Shown: piece by piece, positions 30,600 to 41,073 of the stretch | Layout of the letters: each line of letters starts with the position of its first letter | Position numbering within the stretch: position 1 is the first letter of the stretch | From: Sorex araneus | Lineage: Eukaryota; Chordata; Mammalia; Eulipotyphla; Soricidae | DNA length: 64,000 bases | Direction of reading: 5' to 3' | Assembly: GCF_027595985.1 (NCBI RefSeq) | Contig: NC_073304.1 | Location: 219,240,000-219,303,999, forward strand | Made by a program: the position numbers and the translations under genes | Notes under the pieces: generated by a model | What the model saw: the letters and a program-made list of their open reading frames with translations, nothing else | Told to the model about the DNA's origin: nothing | The model's database searches: none

Positions 30600-31480
30600 C
30601 CCTCAACATCTTTCGAGGGGTTAACTACAAAAACTCACCCCCTGCAAGAACGCTAGGAAACCAGTGTAGAAACCCACCAAGCTCAATGAGCTAAAACAAT
30701 GTCACGGAAGGCATAAATGACACCAGCAGAACCTCAGCAGCGTCTTTAGTGATGCTAGGATGAGATGGTCAATGAGTTCAAAGAAATGACAGCATGGGCT
30801 GTCAGCAAAGCACAAGAAAGTATGGAAGTTAAAATGAGAAAACTATGACAGTCAGAAATGATAGAAATGAAGAACATGGTAGATTTTTTTTAAGTCAATA
30901 GAAGCTCTGAAGAGCAGAATGACAGGAACTGAGCAAAAGATCAAGGGGCTCAAAATGAGAAGGAGGAAACTGCTAGGAAATAGCAGAAGGTGGAAAAAAG
31001 CCAGAAAAGAAATGAACAGCATACCCGAGAACCATGAGGAACAATATAAGAATCACTGGAGTGGGAGCCGGAGTGATAATACTGCAGGGAGGGTGTTTGC
31101 CTTGCATGCAGCCGACCTGGGTTTGATCCCCAGCATCCCATAGGGTCCCCCAAGCACCACCAGGAGTAATTCCTGAGTGCAGAGCCAGGAGTAAACCCCT
31201 GAGCATTGTTGGGTGTGGCCCAAAAAAGCCAAAAAAAAAAAAAAAAAAAGAATCACTGGAGTCCCTGAAGAACAAGAAGGCAAATGTGATGAAGAAACAA
31301 TAGTTAATCATTGATAAGAACTTCCCGGAGTTGGGGATTACACAAGATCCAAGAGGTCTGAAGGGTCCTGGTGAAAATAGACCCAATTAGGAAAACTCCC
31401 AGACACATTATCCTCCAAATGACAAAATGCAAAGATAGAGGCACAATATCAAAGGCAACAAGACCACAAAGGAACTTACA
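30600..31480 (+). mobile_element. LINE-1 5' fragment with ORF1 remains
   Basis: Plus-strand reading gives NIRITGVPEEQEGKCDEE across 31041-31062 and 31263-31295, the conserved ORF1p block, and TPRHIILQMTKCKD at about 31395-31440. Frames are broken by stops and by a SOR SINE inserted at 31063-31247. The fragment stops near 31480 and has no 3' half here. Confidence 0.8.
31063..31247 (+). mobile_element. SOR SINE inside L1 ORF1
   Basis: Full length. Target duplication AAGAATCACTGGAGT at 31048-31062 and 31248-31262. Removing it restores continuity of the L1 fragment, so it is younger than the L1. Confidence 0.95.
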
Positions 31481-31627
31481 GGGTGGTTTGCAGGGGTGGG
31501 AGGGAAACTGGGGGCAGCTCAGATGTGCCTTCTGCCGCCCTCCCAGGCCCCCAAACCCCCAGCCCGTGAGGAGTGCACACACAGCGACCCTCTGGGAAAC
31601 TCTGTGCTTGGTTTCTGGAAGGCCACA

Positions 31628-31812
31628 ATTTTTTTTTTTTTTTTTTTTTTGCTTTTTGGGTTACACCCAGAGATGCTCAGGGGTTACTCCTGGCTCTGCA
31701 CTCAGGAATTGCACGTGGCATTGCTCAGGGGACCATATGGGATGCCCAGGATCAAACCCAGGTCGGCCTCATTGCAAGGCAAACCCCTTACCAATTGTAC
31801 TATTGCCCCTAG
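31628..31812 (-). mobile_element. SOR SINE, antisense
   Basis: T-run and GCTTTTTGGGTTACACCCAG; ends ACTATTGCCCCTAG. CCACAATTTAT-like words flank it (about 31622 and 31817). Confidence 0.93.
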
Positions 31813-31950
31813 AAGCCACAATTTATTGTTAATTTTGTTAGCATAAGGGCCAGGCTCAGTGTTGCTCAGGGCCATGCTTAGGGGCCTTGGGGGGACATGG
31901 GTGACATGGCATTTGGCACAGCTTCCCACATCCGCCCCAAACACACCTTT

Positions 31951-32125
31951 TTTTGTTTGTCTGCTTTGGGGCCATACCAGGCAGTGCTTAGGGCTTACTC
32001 CTGGCTCTGCACTCAGGAACTACTCCGGATGGTGCTCTAGAAACCATAAGGAGTGTCAGGGACTGAACTCGGGTCGGCTGAGTGCAAGGCAAATGCCCTA
32101 CCCACTGAACTATCTCTTCGACCCC
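31951..32125 (-). mobile_element. SOR SINE, antisense, old
   Basis: TTTTTTGTTTGTCTGCTTTG start, ends CTATCTCTTCGACCCC. Confidence 0.88.
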
Positions 32126-32453
32126 CGCAAACACATTTTGCCTTAGAAGACCCCAGAGCACCTCAGGCAGCCATGACCTGCCCCTCAGCCCTCTCCCCCT
32201 CATCCCCCCATTGGCAGAGTTCCCCAAAGCATTCCCGCGCTGCTTAGCAAAGCTCCCCAGCCTGGGCCCCTGCCCCACCTGCGCCTCCCGAGACCATCCC
32301 TGCCCCCCCCCCCCAGCCTCCCTCCCCAGCCAGTGGCCCACGTAGGAGATGGCCCAGACTCCCATCAGGTTCTCCGTCCCTCCAGTCCCTTCTCTTCACC
32401 ACCCAGGCCCTGGTCCAGGGGTTACACTCCCTGTCTCTCCCAGCACTGTTATG

Positions 32454-32464
32454 GTGCGCGCGCG

Positions 32465-32495
<31 letters not shown>

Positions 32496-32815
32496 CACCA
32501 CCACCACCACCACCACTACCACACAATACACACACACAGCCCCACAATACCCCACACACACCCTATACACATCCCCCCCCACCACCACCACACACATACA
32601 TATACCACACACACATACCACATACACACACACCCCACCCCCCCACACACACACACCACCGCCACCACCACCACTACCACACAATACACACGCACAGCCC
32701 CCCCCACATCCCACACACACCCTATACACATTCTCCCACACCACACACACACACACATATACATATACCACACACATATACCACATACACACACCCCCCA
32801 CACACACACCTGTCA
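32454..32815 (+). repeat. CA/ACC-rich simple sequence
   Basis: About 360 bases of CA, CCA and CACACATA repeats, with a duplicated CACCACCACCACTACCACAC word (about 32500 and 32662). It starts with an alternating GCGCGCGCGCACGCACAC run. Confidence 0.95.
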
Positions 32816-32826
32816 GGCTGCCTTCA

Positions 32827-32870
32827 TCTCTCTCTCTCTCTCTCTCTCTCTCGCTCTCTCTCTCTCTGTG
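32827..32870 (+). repeat. (TC)n microsatellite
   Basis: About 20 TC units with one TCGC interruption. Confidence 0.93.
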
Positions 32871-32966
32871 CTAGGCACAGAATGGAAAGCCTCGTGCCTG
32901 TCAGGAATGCCTTCTACCCCCAGCCAGTCTGTCTCTGGTACTCTGGGCTCCTCTCTCCCCGCCCCT

Positions 32967-33122
32967 CAAGAACGCTAGGAAACCAATGTAGATACCCACC
33001 AAGCTCAATGAGCTAAAACAATGTCACGGAAGGCATAAATGACACCAGCAGAACCTCAGCAGCGTCTTTAGTGATGCTAGGATGACGATGGTCAATGAGT
33101 TCAAAGAAATGACAGCATGGGC
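32967..33122 (+). mobile_element. Second copy of the LINE-1 5' fragment
   Basis: 156 bases almost identical to 30645-30799 (about four differences by eye), then an abrupt change to unrelated sequence at both ends. Confidence 0.75.
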
Positions 33123-33162
33123 ATTTTTGTTTGTCCCCCCTTCCTCCACCCAAGCCCTCCTC

Positions 33163-33258
33163 CTGGGTCAGAGAGCTGGTACAAAGGTTACGGTGCTTTT
33201 CCTGCATGTGGCCAGCCCTGTTTCAGTCTCCAGTACCAGATGGTCCCTCAACACTACA
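33163..33258 (+). mobile_element. SOR SINE head fragment, old
   Basis: GGGTCAGAGAGCTGGTACAA through CCAGATGGTCCCTCAACAC; the 3' part is missing. Confidence 0.6.
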
Positions 33259-33626
33259 GGGTGGCGTGGTCTCCCCAAAAACCCCCCAAACGCATCTTCC
33301 TTGCACATCCCCCATTACTGTCCGTCTCTGAAGGCCCGCCAAGGGCCCAGCACTGCTGCCCGCTGACAGTCACTCCCCTCCCAGCTCCAGACACACTGAC
33401 CTTCCCCTCGGTCCTGCCAGAGCTCCAGGATCCCATCCCCAGGGCCTCCGCTCCTGCTGTGTGCGGCGCTTGGTTCCAGAATGTTCCAGAACTCCCTCCC
33501 AGCACTTTTCCTGTAGCCTACCCATCCCCTCCTCAAAGCAGCATTTTCTAATTATCCTTCTGTCCTCTCACCAACCCTCCGTTTGTTTGTCTCTCCGTGG
33601 CACTTCCTGTGCTTCACAAAAATCTG

Positions 33627-33627
<1 letters not shown>

Positions 33628-33703
<76 letters not shown>
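33628..33703 (+). repeat. (TC)n(AC)n compound microsatellite
   Basis: About 24 TC units followed directly by about 14 AC units. Confidence 0.95.
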
Positions 33704-33704
<1 letters not shown>

Positions 33705-34095
33705 CCTGAGGGGAGGAAAGGTAATTAACTTGACTCCTGAATGCCAGCAGGTACCAGGCAGAGAACAGTGGAGGGGCCTGGCCGCACCTTTAGGAAACTA
33801 AAACAACTGCCTTTGACATTTCCTTCCAGGAACCTGATTCCATGAGTCTTGACCCCACGGGCTCTTAGAGAGAGCTGGAAGGACAGGGTCCGGGGAGGGC
33901 ATGGACGCCCTCTTGCACCCAGAGGTGGGCAGTCCTGCCACTCACTGCAGAGCGATGAAATGACTTTTCAATTAAAAGGACACAGCCAGCACAGTGACTA
34001 GGGAACTTTCAATGCCATGCCAGAATGACAGGGAGGAGAAAGGAGCTGAAGATTGAGTTTATCGTCAATGGTCAGTGGCTTAATAAATCATTATT

Positions 34096-34336
34096 ATACA
34101 ATAGTAGCACTGTAGCACTGTCGTCCCGTTGTTCATCGATTTGCTTGAGCGGGCACCAGTAACGTCTCCATTGTGAGACTTGTTGTTGCTGATTTTGGCA
34201 TATTGAATACGACACAGGTAGCTTGTCAGGCTCTGCCGTGCAGGCGGGATACTCTCGGTAGCTTGCTGGGCTCTCCGAAAGGGATGGAGGAATCGAATCC
34301 GGGTCGGCTGCGTGCAAGGCAAAGGCCCTACCCACT

Positions 34337-34339
<3 letters not shown>
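34096..34339 (+). mobile_element. Composite repeat, most complete copy
   Basis: Uninterrupted: GTAGCACTGTCGTCCCGTTG, CGATTTGCTTGAGCGGGCAC, GTAACGTCTCCATTGTGAG, GGTAGCTTGTCAGGCTCTGC, then GGAGGAATCGAATCCGGGTC and the tRNA-like GCGTGCAAGGCAAAGGCCCT. The last ~50 bases equal the antisense head of SOR. Confidence 0.9.

Positions 34340-34373
<34 letters not shown>
34340..34373 (+). repeat. (TA)n microsatellite
   Basis: About 16 TA units right at the end of the composite repeat. Confidence 0.95.
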
Positions 34374-34375
<2 letters not shown>

Positions 34376-34774
34376 GTATTTTCATAAAATCACCTGAATG
34401 ACAGCTCACAATAGCAGGGGCTGACAAATACATTAAGATAAGGTTCCCCCCCAGTTTTTCTCATATCCCTGTGTATGAGTATATTTAGTTCTGTAAAATT
34501 CTATCAATGTATGCACTACCTAGTAGTTCTATCACTGTAAGAATCCCTCCTATTACCCTTTAATAAACACACTCAGATATCTCAATTTCCAGCCCTTTCT
34601 TTGCCCCAATACCCACCTCTAAAATCCACCAATTTATTCTCCATTTTGAAAATTTTGTAATTTTAAAGTTGCTTTTTTTAATATGAAATCCATTATGTAA
34701 CCTTGGCTGACAGACACTTTTTTAATTCCCTGGAAATTCATGTAATTTTCTATAAAACTGTAAGTCATTTTCTT

Positions 34775-34959
34775 TCTTTTCTTTTTTTTTTTTTTTGCTT
34801 TTTGGGTCACACCTGGCGATGCACAGGGGTTACTCCTGGCTCTGCACTCAGGAATCACCCCTGGCGGTGCTCAGGGGACCATATGGGATGCTGGGAATCG
34901 AACCCGGGTCGGCCTCGTGCAAGGCAAACGCCCTACCCGCTGTGCTACCTCTCCAGCCC
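34775..34959 (-). mobile_element. SOR SINE, antisense, young
   Basis: Near consensus; perfect 17-bp target duplication CTGTAAGTCATTTTCTT at 34758-34774 and 34960-34976. Confidence 0.97.
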
Positions 34960-35049
34960 CTGTAAGTCATTTTCTTGAATTTTTGCGTAGCATTCAATAG
35001 CATAGGCACCATAGTTGAAGCATTTATCTGTTGAAAGACATCAGCCTGG

Positions 35050-35224
35050 GGGCTGGAGCAATAGCACAGCGGGTGGGGCGTTTGCCTTGCACGAGGCCGA
35101 CCCGGGTTCGATTCCCAGCATCCCATATGGTCCCCTGAGCACCGCCAGGGGTGATTCCTGAGTGCAGAGCCAGGAGTAACCTCTGTGCATTGCCAGGTGT
35201 GACCGAAAAAGCAAAAAAAAAAAG
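35050..35224 (+). mobile_element. SOR SINE
   Basis: Full length; CATCAGCCTGG (35039-35049) versus CATCAGGCTGG (35225-35235). Confidence 0.95.
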
Positions 35225-35475
35225 CATCAGGCTGGTTTTATTTTTTTTGATTCTTACAAATAAAGCTGTTATGAGCATTCAAGTACAAAAAAAAAAAAGG
35301 AAAAAACAAAAACAGAGTAGCAGTGCCGTGGGGTCATCACTGGCCACTTGTGGTTGCTTAAAGGGAAATAAACAGAATGAAAGAAACTATTTGGACATGC
35401 TGACCACACTCAGTTCCCCACCGCTGTATGTGGCTAGTGGTGGTGGTACGGCTCATACTCGTAGAAAATACTGAC

Positions 35476-35865
35476 CTGGGGCCCGAGTGACAGTACATCA
35501 GGAGGGCGTTTGCCTTGCACATGGCCGACCCAGGTTTGATCCCTGGTACCCAGTAGGGTCCCCCAAGAGCTTCCAGGAGTGATCTCTGAGCATAAAGCCA
35601 GGAATAAACCCTTAGTTTGGGAAAGAGAGAAAAGAAGGGAGGGAGGAAGGGAGAGAGGGAGGGAGAAAGGAAGGGAAGAAGGGAGAAAGGGAGAGAAGAA
35701 GGGAGGAAGGGAGGTAGGGAGAGAGGGAGAGAAGAAGGGAGAAAAGGAGGGAGGGAGGAAGGAAGGAAGGAAGGGAGGGAGGAAGGAAGGAAGGAAGGAA
35801 GGAAGGAAGGAAGGAAGGAAGGAAGGAAGGAAGGAAGGAAGGAAGGAAGGAAGGAAGGAAGGAAG
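35476..35865 (+). mobile_element. SOR SINE with expanded purine tail
   Basis: SINE body 35476-35608; its tail is a 260-base GGGA/GGAA purine tract. The target word GAAAATACTGAC (35464-35475) recurs as GAAAATGCTGAC only after the tract (35866-35877), so the tract is part of the insertion. Confidence 0.88.
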
Positions 35866-35868
35866 GAA
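35609..35868 (+). repeat. (GGAA)n microsatellite
   Basis: Degenerate GGGA/GAGA purine units, then about 22 perfect GGAA units at 35779-35868. Confidence 0.95.
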
Positions 35869-35926
35869 AATGCTGACATTGTCATAGAAAGTTCCATTGG
35901 GCCTTGCATTAATAGGAAGGGCACCT

Positions 35927-36092
35927 GGGGCTGGAGCAATAGTACAGCAGGAAGTTGCTGGCCTTGCACATGGTTGACCCGGGTTCAATCCCTGGCATCC
36001 CACATGGGGCCCAAGTACTGCCAGGAGTAATCCCTGAGTGCAGAGCCAGGAGTAAGCTCTGAAATCCGGCTGCATGTGGCACCAGAACAAAA
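35927..36092 (+). mobile_element. SOR SINE
   Basis: GGGGCTGGAGCAATAGTACA head, GGGTTCAATCCC B-box; unusual 3' end ATCCGGCTGCATGTGGCACC. Confidence 0.88.
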
Positions 36093-36773
36093 CATTGGTT
36101 CCCCCACACACACCTGTGAGCAGCCAGCTGGGTCGGTGGGGTGTGGCTCAAACAACTCTGTGACCAAGGTGGGCCTGGAGGTGGTCTCTGCCGCCTTCTT
36201 TTTTTTTGGACCACTCAGGCACAACTTGAGGGATCCCTGAGGGCACAGACACCTGGAAACCTCACCCTGCACAGGACGGTGGGCTCTGTTCCTTGGGGGG
36301 TCTCACTCAAGGGAAACCCAGCTGCTCTAGGTGTGGGTCTGGGGCCACCCTCTGCTGGCCCCAGGAAAAAGTCGGGGCTCCCTGCACCCGGCCAGGACAA
36401 GGAGGACTGGGAACTTCTGGGGGTGATCAGGGAAGGCACCCAGTGCAGGTCCCACGGAGTCCCCCAGCGCTGCCCCTGCAGACACCTGGCCCTGGCCACA
36501 ACCTCCAGGTCAACTACCAGCCCTGGCCACACTCAAGGAGCCACGGAGTCACCATCTTGCACGGTGCACACTCTGGCCACATCTCGGGCTGACCGAACCA
36601 TTAGCAACGGCGCCAAGGGTCGCCCCCACCTCGCCAGCCACTTGGGACCGAATCTGGGCCTTGCTGAGCAGGGGAGAAGGTCCCGGGGATGGGAGGGCAG
36701 AGGGAAGCACAGAGGCTTTTCTTTCAGGCCCCCCCCCCGCTGCAGGGGGGCTCACAGGTGAGGGGCCGGGAAC

Positions 36774-36923
36774 AGGAACCCAGTGCCTGAGCAAGGGCAC
36801 TTGTGGGTTCGGTCCCAGGCACCCCAAAATGCCCTCTGAGCCCCACCAGAAGTGATCCCTGAGCTCAGAGCTGGGAATAAGCCCTGAGCACCACCAGGTG
36901 TGACCCCCAAACAGAACAAAATA
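36774..36923 (+). mobile_element. SOR SINE, old, head lost
   Basis: From GGGTTCGGTCCCAGGCACCC to CCAGGTGTGACCCCCAAAC. Confidence 0.75.
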
Positions 36924-37854
36924 CCAACAGAGGTGCGGAGTGAGCAGGGGTAAGTGACCTGCCAAGCGGGGGGCGGGGGGGCGTGGGCAGGCGCGGAGGC
37001 AGCTGGGGTCCGGCTGGAGTCCCGAGCCCGAGAGGTAGGAGATCAGTGTTCGAAGAGTCGGGAGGCGGGATGGGGAGGGTGGAGAGGCTGAGCCCCGGTC
37101 CCCTGTGATCCCTGGGGAGGGCCTTCGGGGGATCGTGGGAAGCAGCACCCCAATCCTCCCAGACTCCGTGTCCAGAGGCCCCACCAGCACCAGGTGCAGT
37201 GAACTCTGAGGCCCTGAAACTGAACCCTCCCTGAGTCTCAGTTTCCTCCTGTGAAGGGCTGCTCAGCCAGAGAGGAGGGGGCAGGACAGGAAGCTCCCGT
37301 CTAGTCAGTACCAGCCGCTCACCCAGGGGTGCTCCCCTCCCATGCACGGCCTAGAGCACAGGGTGATCGCAGACTAGGGATCCCCAACCCCCCCCCCCAG
37401 ACTGCTGGGAACCGCCCACCTCCCCGCCACCCCGGCGGAGCTGCTCTCTGCCACCCCCACCCCCTCTGACGCTCACTGTGAACTCTGACCCGCGGGGCCA
37501 CGGGATGACACAGGAGTCACCACGGGCTCTCACGGCAGGACTGCACGCCAGTCTGCACGGCACACTGCAGCAGCCGCCCGCCCGGCCTGGAATTCCCCGG
37601 CGGGACTGGAGGCTTCCAGAGGCATCTCCCGCCTGGCTGGTGTGGGGGCACTCTCCCCAGCTCAGTGCTTGGAGGTCCCCCCTGCGGTGCCCAGAAAACC
37701 CTGAGATGCTAGGGCTCGGACCCCAGGCTCCCACAGACAAAGCCTGAGCTCCAGATGGCCTTTTGCATCTGGTCACCCTGGCCTGTCCCTCACCCTCCCT
37801 GGGGCATGCAGCTCATTGGACCTCCAATACCTGTATTGCCAATCATAATGCCTA

Positions 37855-37890
37855 AAAGACAGAGACAGAGAGACAGAGACAGAGAGAACG
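37855..37890 (+). repeat. (GACAGA)n short array
   Basis: AGACAGAG repeats, about five degenerate units. Confidence 0.85.
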
Positions 37891-37929
37891 AAGAGGGTGG
37901 GTTGGTGCCTCTGTCAAACACAGACTAAC

Positions 37930-38108
37930 CTGGGCCGAAGCAAGAGCACAGTGGGGAGGGCATTTGCCTTGCATGTGGCCAACCGGGATTTGGTCCCTGG
38001 CACCATACACGGTCCCCTGAGCACCACTATGAGTGATTCCTGAGTACAGAGTGGGGAGTAAGCCCTGAGCACAGCCAGGTGTGCCCCTCCCAACAAACAA
38101 AGACAAAT
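37930..38108 (+). mobile_element. SOR SINE, old
   Basis: TGGGCCGAAGCAAGAGCACA head; GGATTTGGTCCC B-box; AACAAACAAAGAC tail. Confidence 0.85.
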
Positions 38109-38199
38109 ACAAGCAAACGCTGATTGTCCAAGAAATACGGCGGCTCCAGGGTCCAACAGAGGCTCATGAGCAGAGCAGGTGTCTCAGAAATCACCTCCC

Positions 38200-38348
38200 G
38201 GGCTGGGGCAACAGCACAGCGGGTAGGGCATTTGCCTTGCATTCCCAGCATCCCATATGGTCCCCCGAGCACTGCCAGGAGTGATTCCTGAGTGCAGAGC
38301 CAGGAGTAACGCCTGTGCATTGCTGGGTGTGACCCAAAAAGAAAAAAA
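38200..38348 (+). mobile_element. SOR SINE lacking the B-box
   Basis: Head and 3' half are normal, but the sequence jumps from TTGCCTTGCA to TTCCCAGCATCCC, removing the B-box. Target duplication AGAAATCACCTCCC at 38186-38199 and 38349-38362. Confidence 0.95.
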
Positions 38349-38616
38349 AGAAATCACCTCCCCCAGGAAGCCCCCCAGGGAGAGGATGTGAGGCGCAGGA
38401 CCATCACTGGGACAGACACACACAGGACCCAGGGATACCCCACCACCCCACCTCAGGCACACAGGCCCCGCACAGAGACCAGCAGGCCCAGGAGTCAAGG
38501 CTCACAAGTTTTCACAGCGACAGCGCCAGGGCCACGGTGGGCACAAAGGACTGGGGAGGGGCCCCTGCAGACAGGCTGCCGAGCTGGCCGAGAGGCAGAG
38601 GTGGCCCGAGGCTCTG

Positions 38617-38618
<2 letters not shown>

Positions 38619-38671
<53 letters not shown>
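38619..38671 (+). repeat. (CA)n microsatellite
   Basis: About 24 CA units with one AT interruption near the start. Confidence 0.95.
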
Positions 38672-38673
<2 letters not shown>

Positions 38674-40933
38674 GCAGGCGCCGACAGGCTCATCAGCAAA
38701 GCCCCACACGCACGGGCATGCACAGGGCAAACAGCCCCAGGCGGGCTCCCGCACAGGCGCGCCCAGGGACAGGAAGTGGCCACATAATGACCCCCCAGTG
38801 CCCCTTTACCCAGAACTGCGTACGCCCCCCCAGAACCAAATGGCTTTGACAGACACAAATGCTCAAGTCACTGAACCCTGAGTCTTTCTCTCCAGTCACA
38901 GGGCGGAGGAGCGGGATGCACAGCCTCCGTGCCAGTGTCCCCCACGGCTGACACCCAGAGGACACCCTGACTGGCCGCAGAGGACGCGGGGACTGGGGGT
39001 TCACCCCCCGCCTTCCCCAGACCACCCCAAGCCACATCTCGCTCACGTTCCAAAGTCCTGCTCGGCCCCCCAATTCTTCAGGGGAGTAAGTAGCAGCCCC
39101 TGCCCTGGCACTAATGCAGCCTTCCCCTGAAGCGTTCAGGCACCCCTGGGTGTGCGCCCTGAGCCAGGTGACAAGCCAGGAGAAAGCTGCTGAGGCCAGG
39201 GAAGGGGCAGCAGGGTGGTGATCCCCACCTCAATTTCTGCCATCCCCCTTCCTGCTCCCTCTTCAGCCTGGAGCGCCCCCCCTCCCCGCAACTCTTCCAT
39301 CCTGCCCCAAATCACAGAGCGCCTCACTTCCTCAGCATGGACCCCCGGTGCCCAGCCACCACCTCTGGGGGCCTGGGAGAAGCTACCACAAACCCAGGGT
39401 CTCTGGACAGACAACTGATGGGGAGAAGGGGAGGGGAAGGGAGGGGGGGACAAAAGCAAGAAAAGGGGGGGAGTTTCGGGGGTCTCCAGCACTCACCCAA
39501 GAGCATTCTCTGTCTTTGGAGGCTCCCCTGAGCGCTGAGTGTGGAGAGTGAGGCCAAGGAAGTGCAGCCTGAGTGACAGAAGGAAGGGGTGAGGGAGTGC
39601 AGGACGGGGGAGGGTTGGAGGAGGAGAGGGGGAGCGGCTGGCTCAGGGCTTCTCTGCCAGGAAGGGGCCTACCATGCCCCCTTCCCCCCAGCCCCCACCC
39701 AGGCAGACAGCACAGGGCACGCCTCCCTCACCCACCAGAAAGACAAGGTGTAAAGGAGCATGGGGGGCTGTATCGGGGTGTCCATCTCTCACCCTGCAAT
39801 CCCTGCCTGGGGCCTTTTGTACTGAAAGAGGATCTGCTCCTTCGGTTGGGGGGCCAGCCTCGGGCAAGGAGGCGCCCCAGAGCCCCTTCTCTGATTGCCA
39901 GAACAGTCCTGCTGTTTTCTGGCCAGTCCCCGTCTCACTAATCAATCTGGGCACCCTTAGAGCACCCTCCTTTTGCGAAGGGGGAAACAGGCTCCGAGAG
40001 GGGATTCCCCAAGTCAGGTTACCTGGGTGGTGCAGGAGGGCGGGGTGAGACCGCCTGAGCCCCTCCCCCATTCCGGTTTGTTCCCTCTCCCCCTCTTCTT
40101 CCTGAAGTCTCTGCCCCCCTCTCCCCTCTGTGCACCTGGTGACCCGAAGGGGGATGGGAAGGGGGAGAGGAGTAAGGCGCGCGCCCGCTCAGGATCCAGT
40201 CTCACATTCCAACCCCGTCCTGCGCTGCCCCCCCTGAGCCCCCCCAACATCCTGTCTCCAGCAGACAATAACCTGTAATCTCGGGAGCAGCCAGAACCCC
40301 GAGAGATGAGCCGGGGAGGGGTTGGCAGCAGTTGGGCCTGAAAACAGGTTTGATAGGAAGAGGCTGAGGAGGGGGGAAGAGGAAGGAAACCCAAGCCCCA
40401 AGCTAATTAACCCACCCAGACATAGACTGAAGCTTTGTCTTCCGCTGACCCCCCTCGTGCTCCCCACAGTGGCCCCTGGGAGGGGATGGCTGCTGGTTAC
40501 CGAAGGTCAGGGTCGCCCCTGGGGGGGCGAGGGGCGAGGGCTTCTCCCCTCTGTCCTCGGCAGCAGGGGGCACTGGTCAGGCCTTGGGGGGCACTTCTTG
40601 GAAGTGTCAGGAAGGTCGGGGTGCTGAGCGGGGTGGCAGCCCAGGGAGGCATTGGAGCTAGGGGAGCACCTGGAGTGCTTAGGGGTCTCCTGGTGGGACT
40701 GAAAGGGGCCCCTCTTGGGGCGGGGGGCGGGGCGGCTGGGGCACCAGCACTCATCAAGCCAGTGGCTCAGGCGTGACCTGCACAAGGTCTTTGATCTCCA
40801 GGCCTGGAGACAAGGGACTGATCAGGGACACAGCTGAGCCCAGGAACAGCCTCTCCCTGCCCCTTTGACCCCCATGCCCCAGAGGAACTGGGGCCTCTAG
40901 TGTCACCCCAGGCGTCCTTGTCTTACAAGCCAG

Positions 40934-41073
40934 AGCTGGGCGGGTGCAATGGCACAGCAGGGAGGGGCATTTGCCTTGCACCCCGACATCCCATATGGTC
41001 CCCTGAGCAACGCCAGGAGTAACCCCTGAGCATCACCGGAGATGACCCCCCAAAAAACAAAATGAAATAAAAA
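40934..41073 (+). mobile_element. SOR SINE with internal deletion
   Basis: The head GCTGGGCGGGTGCAATGGCA jumps from TTGCCTTGCA to CCCCGACATCCC; a second gap removes part of the body. Confidence 0.85.

Noticed and set aside
32333-33016. His/Thr-rich frames of more than 200 codons
   Set aside because: Translation of CA and CCA simple repeats.
35358-36111. Frames rich in FLPS and EGRK repeats
   Set aside because: Translation of the GGAA/TTCC microsatellite and flanking SINE.
36141-36761. 206-codon plus-strand frame
   Set aside because: No domain, low-complexity composition, overlaps an opposite frame of similar length.
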